Assembly (NCBI GenBank): GCA_965267425.1
Contig: OZ253959.1
Location: 1,054,001-1,118,000, forward strand
Length of the DNA: 64,000 bases
Origin: G965267425 sp965267425
GTDB taxonomy: Bacteria; Bacteroidota; Bacteroidia; Flavobacteriales_E; Vicingaceae
Direction of reading: 5' to 3'
Both the position numbers and the translations under genes were made by a program. This document shows positions 45,865-54,538 of the stretch, one piece after another (the first letter of the stretch is position 1; every line of letters starts with the position of its first letter). The notes beneath the pieces were generated by a model. It was given only the letters and a program-made list of their open reading frames with translations, made no database searches and was not told where the DNA came from.

Positions 45865-47766
45865 TTATTCATTGATTAATTCCAAACTTCTGTCGATAAA
45901 ATCGGTCAAATCCTTTCCTTTTAGCAAATTTTGAGACAATAATGCTAAATCAGTAGCTTGTTTTGTTAGTTCAAGCTGAGATTCTTTTTTCTTGGTATTC
46001 AGAATTTTACTAATCAGCGGATGGTTGCTATTGACAATCAGATTATACATATCTGGCATAGCTCCCATCATATTACCACCTCCAACGGCATTCATATCTT
46101 TCATTCTGCGCATAAATTCCGGTTGAGTAATGGTAAAGGGTCTTGATTTTTCGCTTAAACTTTCAAATTGAACCGTGAATTTTTCTTTAGGCATAATTTC
46201 TTCAAAAACAGGTTTTAGCTGCTCTTCTTCTTCTTTAGAAAGTTTAGAAGGTTGTTCTTCATCTTTTTTAATCAAGTTCTCAATGGTGTCGGCATCAACT
46301 CTTGCAAAAGAAATTTTATCTTCTTTTTGCTCAATTTTTTGAATCAAATGACCTGTCAATGGGCTGTCCATTAATACCGTGGTATAACCTTTCTCTTTTG
46401 CCTCCTCTACGAATGCATGTTGTTCTTCAACATTACTTGCATATAGAACAACCGTCTTTCCATCTTTATCGGTATGCAGTTCTTTGATCTTTTCTTTAAG
46501 TTCTTCCAAGGTTAAATAATCACCTTCAGTTGTTTTGTAAAGCGAAAATTTCTCAGCCCTTTCGTAGAATTTATCTTCTGACAACATACCGTATTCAATA
46601 AATACCTTAATGTCATCCCATTTGGCTTCAAAATCTTCTCGTTGGTTTTTGAACATGTCTTCCAATTTATCCGACACCTTTTTCATAATGTGATTTGAAA
46701 TTTTCTTCACATTTGAATCGGCCTGAAGGTAGGAGCGCGATACATTCAAAGGAATATCCGGAGAATCCAATACACCTCTTAAAAGCGTAAGGAATTCTGG
46801 CACAATTCCTTCCACAGAATCTGTGACAAAAACCTGATTGCTATAGAGTTGAATTTTATCCTTTTGAATTTCAAGATTGTTTTGAAGTTTTGGGAAGTAC
46901 AAAATCCCTGTCAGATTAAACGGATAGTCAACATTAAGATGAATGTTGAACAACGGATCTTCAAAATTCATCGGATACAACTCCCTGTAAAAAGACTTAT
47001 AATCTTCATCTTTCAAAGAACTTGGACTTTTTGTCCATGCTGGTTCTGGGTTGTTGACAATGTTATCAACGGTATACTTCTCCTGCTTGGTTTCTTCATT
47101 ACCGTCTTTGTCTTTTTTACCTGTAGGTACAGTTTTGAACTCATCTTTGGTGCCAAACTTGATAGGGAAGGGCATGAACTTACAGTACTTTGTCAAGAGT
47201 TCCTGAATTCTAGCATCCTCTAAAAATTCATGGGAATCGTCTGCAACATGCAAAATGATGTCCGTTCCTCTTGAGTCTTTTTCAATTTCTTTGATTTTGA
47301 AATTTGGACTTCCATCACATTCCCATTCAACGGCAGCAGCGCTTTGATCGTGAGATTTGGTTTGAATTCTGACTTTTTCAGCCACCATAAAGGCGGAATA
47401 AAAACCTAAGCCAAAATGTCCTATAATATTGGCACCATCTGTTTTATCCTTGTATTTTTCTACAAATTCTTCTGCTCCGGAAAATGCAATTTGGTTAATG
47501 TATTTCTTCACTTCATCTTCACTCATTCCAATTCCTTTGTCTCGAATGATAATTGTCTTATCATTTTTATCAACCAGAACTTCCACAGTCAAATCTCCCA
47601 ACTCACCTTTGACTTCACCTAGTGAAGACATAGCTTTTACTTTTTGCGTCGCATCTGTTGCGTTTGATATGAGTTCTCTTAAGAAAATTTCATGATCTGA
47701 GTATAGAAATTTCTTGATAATGGGAAATATATTTTCCGAGTCTACTTTAATCTTTCCTTTTGACAT
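45865..47766 (-). CDS. htpG: Molecular chaperone HtpG (Hsp90)
   Basis: A 633-aa bacterial Hsp90. N-terminal ATPase motifs are FLRELISNATDATQK (metal-binding Asn), IIIRDKGIGMSEDEV and IGHFGLGFYSAFMVAEK with the lid before it. The middle domain carries the catalytic-loop block LRGVLDSPDIPLNVSRSYLQ. The C-terminal dimerisation domain includes RRMKDMNAVGGGNMMG. Length is within the Bacteroidota range. It is monocistronic. No clear promoter was found in the 117-base gap to the divergent thioesterase gene. Confidence 0.97.
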   Translation of the reverse strand: MSKGKIKVDSENIFPIIKKFLYSDHEIFLRELISNATDATQKVKAMSSLGEVKGELGDLTVEVLVDKNDKTIIIRDKGIGMSEDEVKKYINQIAFSGAEEFVEKYKDKTDGANIIGHFGLGFYSAFMVAEKVRIQTKSHDQSAAAVEWECDGSPNFKIKEIEKDSRGTDIILHVADDSHEFLEDARIQELLTKYCKFMPFPIKFGTKDEFKTVPTGKKDKDGNEETKQEKYTVDNIVNNPEPAWTKSPSSLKDEDYKSFYRELYPMNFEDPLFNIHLNVDYPFNLTGILYFPKLQNNLEIQKDKIQLYSNQVFVTDSVEGIVPEFLTLLRGVLDSPDIPLNVSRSYLQADSNVKKISNHIMKKVSDKLEDMFKNQREDFEAKWDDIKVFIEYGMLSEDKFYERAEKFSLYKTTEGDYLTLEELKEKIKELHTDKDGKTVVLYASNVEEQHAFVEEAKEKGYTTVLMDSPLTGHLIQKIEQKEDKISFARVDADTIENLIKKDEEQPSKLSKEEEEQLKPVFEEIMPKEKFTVQFESLSEKSRPFTITQPEFMRRMKDMNAVGGGNMMGAMPDMYNLIVNSNHPLISKILNTKKKESQLELTKQATDLALLSQNLLKGKDLTDFIDRSLELINE

Positions 47767-47883
47767 TCTATTTAATTTTTCTATTCAGCATTTACGCAAA
47801 GGATATGCCAAATTAAAATACTGACAGAATGTCTTATACTTCATTCATCCTGACATAAATTTTTACCTTTAAACAAAAAAGAA

Positions 47884-48327
47884 ATGTCAATTTGGTTTTC
47901 TGAATATGGGATAGAAGCCGTTCGGTCAATGTTTGCCAACACAATCATGGAACACTTGGGTATTGAATTGACAGAAATAGGTGATGATTTTTTAACCGCC
48001 ACGATGCCTGTTGACCATAGAACACATCAACCATACGGTGTTTTACATGGAGGTGCATCCGTGACACTTGCAGAGACTCTGGGCAGTTTTGGAGCACATA
48101 TGACCGTTGATCCAAGTAAATTTGCTTCCGTTGGTTTAGAGATCAATGCCAATCATATTCGGCCTGTGAAAACAGGAAAAGTTACCGGGACGGCAAAACC
48201 GGTTCATTTGGGTAAAAAGACGCAGATTTGGTCAATTGAAATCAAAAATGAAGAGGGAAAGTTGGTTTGCTTAAGCAGAATAACAATGGCAATAATTAAC
48301 AAAGATGGATTGGACAGAAGAAAATAA
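47884..48327 (+). CDS. Hotdog-fold acyl-CoA thioesterase (PaaI/YdiI type)
   Basis: A 147-aa hotdog enzyme. GVLHGGASVTLAETLGSFGA is the PaaI/YdiI signature, with Glu as the general base in VTLAETLGS and His/Gly in the HGG turn. INANHIRPVKTGKVTGTAKPVHLGKKTQIWSIEI completes the sheet. In menaquinone-using bacteria close relatives (MenI) hydrolyse 1,4-dihydroxy-2-naphthoyl-CoA, and Bacteroidota make menaquinone, so that role is possible but unproven. No men genes are adjacent. The 3' end overlaps the pterin dehydratase gene by 23 bases. Confidence 0.88.
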   Translation: MSIWFSEYGIEAVRSMFANTIMEHLGIELTEIGDDFLTATMPVDHRTHQPYGVLHGGASVTLAETLGSFGAHMTVDPSKFASVGLEINANHIRPVKTGKVTGTAKPVHLGKKTQIWSIEIKNEEGKLVCLSRITMAIINKDGLDRRK

Positions 48328-48541
48328 CAAGCTGACTAAAACGTTTATGTTTGGTGATTTCCGCGAAGCCTTTGCATTCATGACAATGGTGGCTTTCATT
48401 GCTGAAAAATTGAATCACCATCCTGACATGAGAAATGTATACAATAAGGTGGAAATTAAGTTATCCACTCATGACGCAGGAAATATTGTAACGGAACACG
48501 ACCGTAAGATGGCCGCTGCAATAGACGAGATTATCACTTGA
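48305..48541 (+). CDS. 4a-hydroxytetrahydrobiopterin dehydratase (PCD/DCoH)
   Basis: A 78-aa protein of the pterin-4a-carbinolamine dehydratase family. EKLNHHPDMRNVYNKVEIKLSTHDAGNIVTEHD carries the [E/D]-K-x-x-H-H-P-D active site and the THDAG motif. It dehydrates the oxidised pterin left by aromatic amino acid hydroxylases. It is slightly short (most are 95-110 aa) with a brief N-terminus. The start at 48305 overlaps the thioesterase end by 23 bases, so the two are co-expressed. No phenylalanine hydroxylase is in the window. Confidence 0.9.
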   Translation: MDWTEENNKLTKTFMFGDFREAFAFMTMVAFIAEKLNHHPDMRNVYNKVEIKLSTHDAGNIVTEHDRKMAAAIDEIIT

Positions 48542-48550
48542 TTGTAACAC

Positions 48551-49471
48551 CTAGAACCCGCCCTGGAAGAAGAATTTGCTCATTCTTGAAGGAAACCTTG
48601 ATTTAAGTTCGTTAAATATTCTCTTTCGAAATGTTTTATTCAACGTGCCATGCGATAGATCAGGCTCAACGAGATCCTCTATATTTGGAGGTCCATGGAA
48701 TAACAGGGGTTGGATTGGATCAAAATTTCTTCTTATTCTTGATTCTATTTCAAGACGTTGATTTTTTCGTTCGTAAAATGCCTGAAATGCTGCATCTCTG
48801 GTTGGTTCTCCATCAAAATCCAATGGTACATTCCACTTTTTGAATTTAAATTTGTTCAAACTTCTTGATCGGTATCCGAAGGCCATACTTCCATCTCGTC
48901 TGTGTATAATCCCAAAGCCAGCAAATTCTTCGGCATTGAATACTCTTCCTGAAAAGTTTGCCGCTTTTCTGGCCAGTTGTTCATGAGAAGTCATGGATCG
49001 TCCATTTACCAAGTCACCATGAATGATGGGTGAAATTGCTTCACCATTTAGAAATGCTTCACCTTCGAATGATGTGGCTTGCCAATTTCCCACGTTTTTC
49101 GGACGCGGTGCAACAGGAGCAAGGTAAAGTCTGTTTATTTCCAAATCGTGTACTCCAACAAATACATTTCCAGGAGTAGATTGCTTTAACCCTTTCAGAC
49201 TGGATACATCAACTTCAATACACGAATTTGGAAAAGTGGTATGACCAAGCAATTCTTCTTCTTCTTCAGTAATAGTGGTTAAATTTTTCAATGCATCAGC
49301 AAAGTGAACTGGAGCTCTACCAGTTTTATCTATTCCATTGATAGGATCATTTGCAACAAATTCAAATGGTGAAGGGTTCAATTGAAATGGATCTACTGAT
49401 AGAAAAGAAGCGGTACTTATATTCGTAATGAACACAATAATAGCACCCGAGAATCGGAATAGAATTGACAT
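48551..49471 (-). CDS. Orphan RHS-core tail with unknown C-terminal domain (possible polymorphic toxin)
   Basis: A 306-aa protein. After a hydrophobic start (FSGAIIVFITNISTASFLS) comes SVDPFQLNPSPFEFVANDP-INGIDKTGR, which matches the last part of the RHS repeat-associated core (normally WLSVDPL...SPYNYVxNNPxNxxDPDG). None of the preceding YD repeats exist. The 240 residues after it are unlike anything I recognise. They carry FVGVHDLEINRLYLAPV, HEQLARKAANFSGRVFNAEEFAGFG and an Arg/Phe-rich end (RKRIFNELKSRFPSRMSKFFF). In RHS proteins the segment after the core is the variable toxin, so an effector is plausible. No immunity-like gene is adjacent. It could instead be a degraded RHS relic. Confidence 0.65.
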   Translation of the reverse strand: MSILFRFSGAIIVFITNISTASFLSVDPFQLNPSPFEFVANDPINGIDKTGRAPVHFADALKNLTTITEEEEELLGHTTFPNSCIEVDVSSLKGLKQSTPGNVFVGVHDLEINRLYLAPVAPRPKNVGNWQATSFEGEAFLNGEAISPIIHGDLVNGRSMTSHEQLARKAANFSGRVFNAEEFAGFGIIHRRDGSMAFGYRSRSLNKFKFKKWNVPLDFDGEPTRDAAFQAFYERKNQRLEIESRIRRNFDPIQPLLFHGPPNIEDLVEPDLSHGTLNKTFRKRIFNELKSRFPSRMSKFFFQGGF

Positions 49472-49550
49472 TGATCATTTTTTTTGCAAAACTCAGAACG
49501 GACAGTTCGGCATCAAATAAGTTAATTACGTCTTTTGGTAAATAAGTAAT

Positions 49551-50639
49551 TTACTTAGTGATCAGCTTGAATTGTAGATCGTATAGAGAAGAGAGAGAAT
49601 CCCAAGAATATTTGTCTACCCATTTTGCCGGAGAAATTTGAATATCAGCATGAGACAATACCAATTTTTTTACCGAATTGTAAAAATCTTTTTCAGTACG
49701 GTAAAAAAAGTCATTTTTATATTGCGATGGAACATGTTCAGGATATACCAGACGGTTAGGCAATATGGGAATGACCCCAGAAGCCATAGCTTCTAAAACA
49801 CTTATTCCAAAATTTTCCTGGATAGATGTTACGGGCAATATATCAGCTTGATGCAGCATTTTCCAATATGCTTCTCGATCTTCAATGTACCCCCAATGTA
49901 GAATTTTATCGGACAATTTGCGTTTGGCCATATTGAATATGTCGGGATAAATGTTGGAATGTTCGCCCATCACAATAAGCCTGAAATTCACATTTTGCTC
50001 CTGAAGTTTAAAAAGTGTTTGAAAAAATAAGTCGGGGTTTTTATCATATTCCCATCTATGATTCCATAGAATAACAGGTACCTGATTGGTTTCTCTTTCA
50101 AATGAAAAACTTTCTATACCAGGATGGATAACCGTGCTTTTCGACTTGATTTCATTGATAAATTCTGTGTTTTCGAAATCCGGCATGTCTCCAACAAATT
50201 TGTAGAGTGATTCAAAGAATATGTTGAAATGATGATGTGAGTTGAAAATTACTCTATCAGCCACCAATCCGGATGTATAATTGATGAAAGCATAAGCCAG
50301 GTCACGGTTAAGTTCTTTGTCTTTATCATTTTCGGATTTTGGATAAACCAATTGATTTTCATGAAAATAAAGCGCAATTGGAATATTGGTGAATCTGTTG
50401 TTCAACAGAGATTTGAACAAAGACACATTCATCATATCTGTGGTAACAAAGAGATCAGGTACGGATTCAAGTTGATTTATTCTGGTGGCCAATTCAATGG
50501 CTGAACCTTGCATTCTCCATTTCCAATACCTTCCAGGAAGTGTTATCAGTTTATAGGTATGTTCGGAATGTTGAATCAGTTGATCTGCCCATAATTTATG
50601 CGAACCGGTATAATAGGGTTCTATAAGGACAATATTCAT
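49551..50639 (-). CDS. QTMAN-like (DUF3524) glycosyltransferase, candidate tRNA-queuosine mannosyltransferase
   Basis: A 362-aa GT-B enzyme. The N-terminus MNIVLIEPYYTGSHKLWADQL, then ITLPGRYWKWRMQGSAIELA and FVTTDMMNVSLF, is the DUF3524 block of human GTDC1, the tRNA-queuosine alpha-mannosyltransferase. YFHENQLVYP and FNSHHHFNIFFESLY follow, and the C-terminal GT4-like half has ILWNHRWEYDKNPDLFFQTL and QENFGISVLEAMASGVIPILP. In bacteria the substrate is not settled; queuosine-tRNA is an inference from the family. The stop codon of uvrB overlaps its ATG (4 bases), so it is expressed with a DNA repair gene. Confidence 0.82.
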   Translation of the reverse strand: MNIVLIEPYYTGSHKLWADQLIQHSEHTYKLITLPGRYWKWRMQGSAIELATRINQLESVPDLFVTTDMMNVSLFKSLLNNRFTNIPIALYFHENQLVYPKSENDKDKELNRDLAYAFINYTSGLVADRVIFNSHHHFNIFFESLYKFVGDMPDFENTEFINEIKSKSTVIHPGIESFSFERETNQVPVILWNHRWEYDKNPDLFFQTLFKLQEQNVNFRLIVMGEHSNIYPDIFNMAKRKLSDKILHWGYIEDREAYWKMLHQADILPVTSIQENFGISVLEAMASGVIPILPNRLVYPEHVPSQYKNDFFYRTEKDFYNSVKKLVLSHADIQISPAKWVDKYSWDSLSSLYDLQFKLITK

Positions 50640-52648
50640 GATTCATTTTTCTTTTTTTCCAGAGCGAACATTTCGTCCCTGAGGCGCGCAGCTTCTATGA
50701 AATCTAATTCTTTGGCAGCCTTTTCCATGGCCTTTTTTGTATTTTGAATGGCTTTGTCAATTTGGTCTGTACTCATATACTGAACTACCGGGTCTGCTGC
50801 AATTGAAGGAGATTCGTCTGGTATGTAGGCTTTTTTTCTTGATCCTGCTACACTGGTTTGGGTCAATATTTGTTCACGAGTTTTTTGCAGTGGAGTAGGT
50901 GTAATTCCGTGTTTTTCATTAAACGCCTCTTGCTTTTTTCTCCGTCTTTCAGTTTCTTCAATGGTCTTTCTCATGGAATCAGTGATTTTATCAGCATACA
51001 TTATCACTTTCCCATCTACGTTTCTGGCAGCTCTTCCAGCAGTCTGTGTTAATGATCGCTCAGAACGCAAAAATCCTTCTTTGTCCGCATCCATAATAGC
51101 CACTAAAGAAACTTCTGGTAAATCAAGGCCTTCTCTCAATAAATTGACCCCTACTAGCACATCGAATTCTCCCAATCTCAAATTTCGCAACAATTCTACT
51201 CTTTCAATTGTATCAACTTCTGAGTGAATGTATTGACATTTAATTTGAAGATTGAGCAAGTATTTGGACAATTCCTCGGCCATTCGTTTGGTCAAAGTAG
51301 TTACCAGCACCCGTTGTCCTTTTTCAACGGTAATTGCAATTTCGTCGAGCAAGTCATCCACTTGATTGATACATGGTCTGATTTCGATCAAAGGGTCAAG
51401 CAAACCAGTGGGCCTTATTAATTGTTCAACAACAATACCCTCCGATTTTTCCAATTCATAATCGGCTGGAGTGGCGCTGACATAAATAACTTGATTTTGA
51501 AGCGCTTCGAATTCTTCAAATTTTAAAGGCCTATTATCCATTGCAGCTGGTAATCGAAAGCCGTATTCCACTAGATTTTCTTTTCTCGATCGATCACCTC
51601 CATACATGGCTTTGACTTGAGAATTAGTCACATGACTTTCATCGATGACCATCAGGTAGTCATTTGGAAAATAATCCAATAAGCAAAATGGTCTGGTTCC
51701 TGGTTCCCTTCCATCCAAATAACGCGAGTAATTTTCAACACCAGAGCAATAACCTAATTCCCGAAGCATTTCAAGATCATAATTGGTTCTTTCCTCCAAT
51801 CTTTTAGATTCGAGGTGTTTACCTTCAGATTTTAAGAAATCTAACTGAAGCATCAGGTCATCTTGTATCGTATGAATCGCAGATTGTAAAGTATCCGGAG
51901 TAGTAACAAACATGTTAGCTGGATAAATTCGAGCGTAATCAAATTTTTCAATGGATTGACCACTTTCAGGCATAAATGATTCAATGGATTCGATTTCATC
52001 ACCCCAAAAGATTATTCTATAAGCTACATCAGCATAAGCGAGATAGACATCAACGGTATCTCCTTTTACCCTAAAATTTCCTCTGAAAAAGTCAGCTTCA
52101 GTTCTTGAATAAAGTGAACTCACCAATTGACGTAGAAATTTATTGCGGCTTATGATTTGTCCTTGACTTATTTCAATTACATTTTGATGGAAATCCTGAG
52201 GGTTTCCTATTCCGTAAATGCAACTCACAGAAGAAACAACAAGCACATCTCTTCTTCCAGATAAGAGTGATGTCACCGCACTCAATCTTAATTTTTCTAT
52301 TTCATCATTAATGGATAAATCCTTTTCTATGTAGGTATTGGTTACTGGAATGAATGCTTCTGGTTGATAATAATCATAATAGGAAACAAAATATTCCACA
52401 GCATTATTAGGAAAAAATTGTTTGAACTCACCATATAATTGTGCGGCCAGTGTTTTATTGTGACTAAGGATGAGAGTAGGACGTTGGATTTGCTCAATCA
52501 CATTAGCAATTGTAAAGGTCTTTCCTGACCCTGTTACACCTAATAATGTTTGAAATTTTACATTCTCTTCTATTCCTTCCGACAATTGTTTAATAGCATC
52601 GGGTTGGTCTCCTGTTGGTTCAAAATTGGCTTCAATTGTAAAATCCAT
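50636..52648 (-). CDS. uvrB: UvrABC system protein B
   Basis: The ATG at 52648 gives a 670-aa UvrB; a longer start at 52684 adds unrelated residues. It is the damage-verifying helicase-like subunit of nucleotide excision repair. Walker A is LLGVTGSGKTFTIANVI. The beta-hairpin that inserts in DNA is SYYDYYQPEAFIPVTNTYIEKD. Helicase motifs include LMVIDESHVT, YVSATPADYELE, VLVTTLTKRMAEELS, REGLDLPEVSLVAIMDADKEGFLRSE and QTAGRAARN. A C-terminal UVR motif (KAAKELDFIEAARLRDEM) contacts UvrC. Confidence 0.97.
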   Translation of the reverse strand: MDFTIEANFEPTGDQPDAIKQLSEGIEENVKFQTLLGVTGSGKTFTIANVIEQIQRPTLILSHNKTLAAQLYGEFKQFFPNNAVEYFVSYYDYYQPEAFIPVTNTYIEKDLSINDEIEKLRLSAVTSLLSGRRDVLVVSSVSCIYGIGNPQDFHQNVIEISQGQIISRNKFLRQLVSSLYSRTEADFFRGNFRVKGDTVDVYLAYADVAYRIIFWGDEIESIESFMPESGQSIEKFDYARIYPANMFVTTPDTLQSAIHTIQDDLMLQLDFLKSEGKHLESKRLEERTNYDLEMLRELGYCSGVENYSRYLDGREPGTRPFCLLDYFPNDYLMVIDESHVTNSQVKAMYGGDRSRKENLVEYGFRLPAAMDNRPLKFEEFEALQNQVIYVSATPADYELEKSEGIVVEQLIRPTGLLDPLIEIRPCINQVDDLLDEIAITVEKGQRVLVTTLTKRMAEELSKYLLNLQIKCQYIHSEVDTIERVELLRNLRLGEFDVLVGVNLLREGLDLPEVSLVAIMDADKEGFLRSERSLTQTAGRAARNVDGKVIMYADKITDSMRKTIEETERRRKKQEAFNEKHGITPTPLQKTREQILTQTSVAGSRKKAYIPDESPSIAADPVVQYMSTDQIDKAIQNTKKAMEKAAKELDFIEAARLRDEMFALEKKKNES

Positions 52649-52712
52649 GGTTTTCGGTCGAAAGGTAAAAATAGACCATTCCAATAAACCATGAATAAAA
52701 TTGCGATTGTTT

Positions 52713-54386
52713 TTAGTGGATGATGATTGATTTCACTTTGCTCGTATACGTATCACTTTGAATTGCCATAAAATAACGTCCTTTTTGCAGCTTCTGTAAG
52801 TTGATTTGAAATGTTGAATCTGCTGAATCGTAGGACTTTCTGAATGCAATCTGACCAGAAGAAGAATAAATTAGAATTTCAAATGTTGAAGTGATTAAAG
52901 ACCTATTAGCGGTTACGTTGATAATTTTATCTCTAGAGGGAACTGGAAATACATAGAAACTCTTTTGGTTTTTCTCTTCTTGCGCAACAATTTGTCGACT
53001 TGCTATCGAGGATCCATGATTCCAGAGTGAAATTTTGTAATAATTGGGAACTCTTTTGTGAGGAATGTAGATAAATTGCCCAGCTTCATCTATAGGATAT
53101 TCTTTTTTAAAAATGTTGATTTCGCGAATTCCGTCAAATGTTGAAATCAACATGGAATCAACTCGGTGTGCAAAATTTGCCCGCCATTGAATAATTGCAC
53201 AATGGGATTGTTTTACTACATGTGCTTGCAAAAGTTTGGTCGACAAAGGATACATGCCAATGAGTCGAATTTTATGGGACGCAATTTGTAATGTGCTGAG
53301 TTGAGGGTTTGAAACTTTGACGTAATACATTCCGGTATCAGATGCTTTAACTGAATCGATTTTCAATGTATTGGTCGTTTTTCCGACAAGAAGGGTATTA
53401 TTCAAATACCATTGGTATTGGTTGTCTGGGAGGTAAGCTGAAATTGCAACGGAGACGGAGTCTCGATATATCGCAAAGATGGTTCTTATGGAATCATATT
53501 TAGCATTTTGAGGACTGTAATAAAAATACCTGGCTTGCGGTTTGGGACTTAACAGATCTTCAAACAAAAAGTGGTTTTCAATTAAATTCAAATATTGAAT
53601 ACTTGAAGAATTAGAAAGGGAAAAAGGAATTTTTCCAGACAATTGATTCTTTGGTGCATAGAAGGATCTCAATTTGGTCAAATTGGTGATATCAGGGATG
53701 GGTCCGGATAGTTGATTGGTTGATAGAAACAAATCAACCAATGAGTTTGCGTTTTGCAAGGTTGTGGGGATAACACCGGAAAGATTGTTGTCTGTTAATG
53801 TCAAGTCTTGAAGTTTAGGAGTGTTGAATATTGAACCCGGAATGGAACCACTGAATTGATTGTTGTATAATGAAATCGATCGTAAATTGGGAAGAGAATC
53901 AAACCAATTTGGAAGATTTCCTGAGAATCGGTTGGCACTTAAATTCAATTCTTCCAGGGAAGACAATGTGACCAACGAATTGTTCAGTTTTCCCCTCAAT
54001 TTATTGAATGAAAGATTTAAAAGCTTCAGTTCATTCAGATGTTCGAATTGTTGATTGATGGTTCCACTAATATTGTTGTTGTTGAGATAAATCTGTTGAA
54101 GGCATGTCAAATTCTTCAATGATGACGGCAATTGTCCTGATATTCCATTGTTTCCTAATTGAATATTGATAACTCTTCCAGTATCATTGGTAAAAATACC
54201 AAACCAATTTTCCAGCGGATGTTGGCTTTTCCAATTGTTATTTTGAACCCAGTTTATTCCGTTGCAAGAATCATAAAATGTAACAAGGGCCAAACTGTCG
54301 GTTGTGCGATTAAATTGCCCAAATAGATAAAACGGCATGATACTCAATAAAGACAATAAAAATGAAACAGTGTAACTGGTTGACAT
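52713..54386 (-). CDS. Secreted plant-type leucine-rich-repeat protein with T9SS type A signal
   Basis: The ATG at 54386 gives a 557-aa protein; an upstream TTG at 54410 is less likely. Signal peptide: VSFLLSLLSIMPFYLFGQ. About eight LRRs of 23-24 residues in the plant-specific form (LxxLxLxxNxLSGxIPxxLxxLxx) follow an N-terminal cap with WVQNNNWKSQHPLENWFGI. An Ig-like segment comes next (YQWYLNNTLLVGKTTNTL ... SDTGMYYVKVSN). The end is a T9SS type A domain (FYVFPVPSRDKIINV ... ILIYSSSGQIAFRKSY ... KGRYFMAIQS). It is a likely surface adhesin or binding protein. A TAGGTTTG -7 element lies 21 bases upstream of the ATG (54415-54408). Confidence 0.88.
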   Translation of the reverse strand: MSTSYTVSFLLSLLSIMPFYLFGQFNRTTDSLALVTFYDSCNGINWVQNNNWKSQHPLENWFGIFTNDTGRVINIQLGNNGISGQLPSSLKNLTCLQQIYLNNNNISGTINQQFEHLNELKLLNLSFNKLRGKLNNSLVTLSSLEELNLSANRFSGNLPNWFDSLPNLRSISLYNNQFSGSIPGSIFNTPKLQDLTLTDNNLSGVIPTTLQNANSLVDLFLSTNQLSGPIPDITNLTKLRSFYAPKNQLSGKIPFSLSNSSSIQYLNLIENHFLFEDLLSPKPQARYFYYSPQNAKYDSIRTIFAIYRDSVSVAISAYLPDNQYQWYLNNTLLVGKTTNTLKIDSVKASDTGMYYVKVSNPQLSTLQIASHKIRLIGMYPLSTKLLQAHVVKQSHCAIIQWRANFAHRVDSMLISTFDGIREINIFKKEYPIDEAGQFIYIPHKRVPNYYKISLWNHGSSIASRQIVAQEEKNQKSFYVFPVPSRDKIINVTANRSLITSTFEILIYSSSGQIAFRKSYDSADSTFQINLQKLQKGRYFMAIQSDTYTSKVKSIIIH

Positions 54387-54538
54387 ACGTTTGAGATTTA
54401 ATATTCTCAAACCTAGGTTCCATTTGCGGTTAAGCCTTGCCTAAATTCCCTGTTGTTAGAATTGCGTTCAACGAGTTTATGGATGAACGTTGGCAGGATA
54501 GAGTGAAATGAAGGTGTATTAAGATTCAAATGAAGTGT

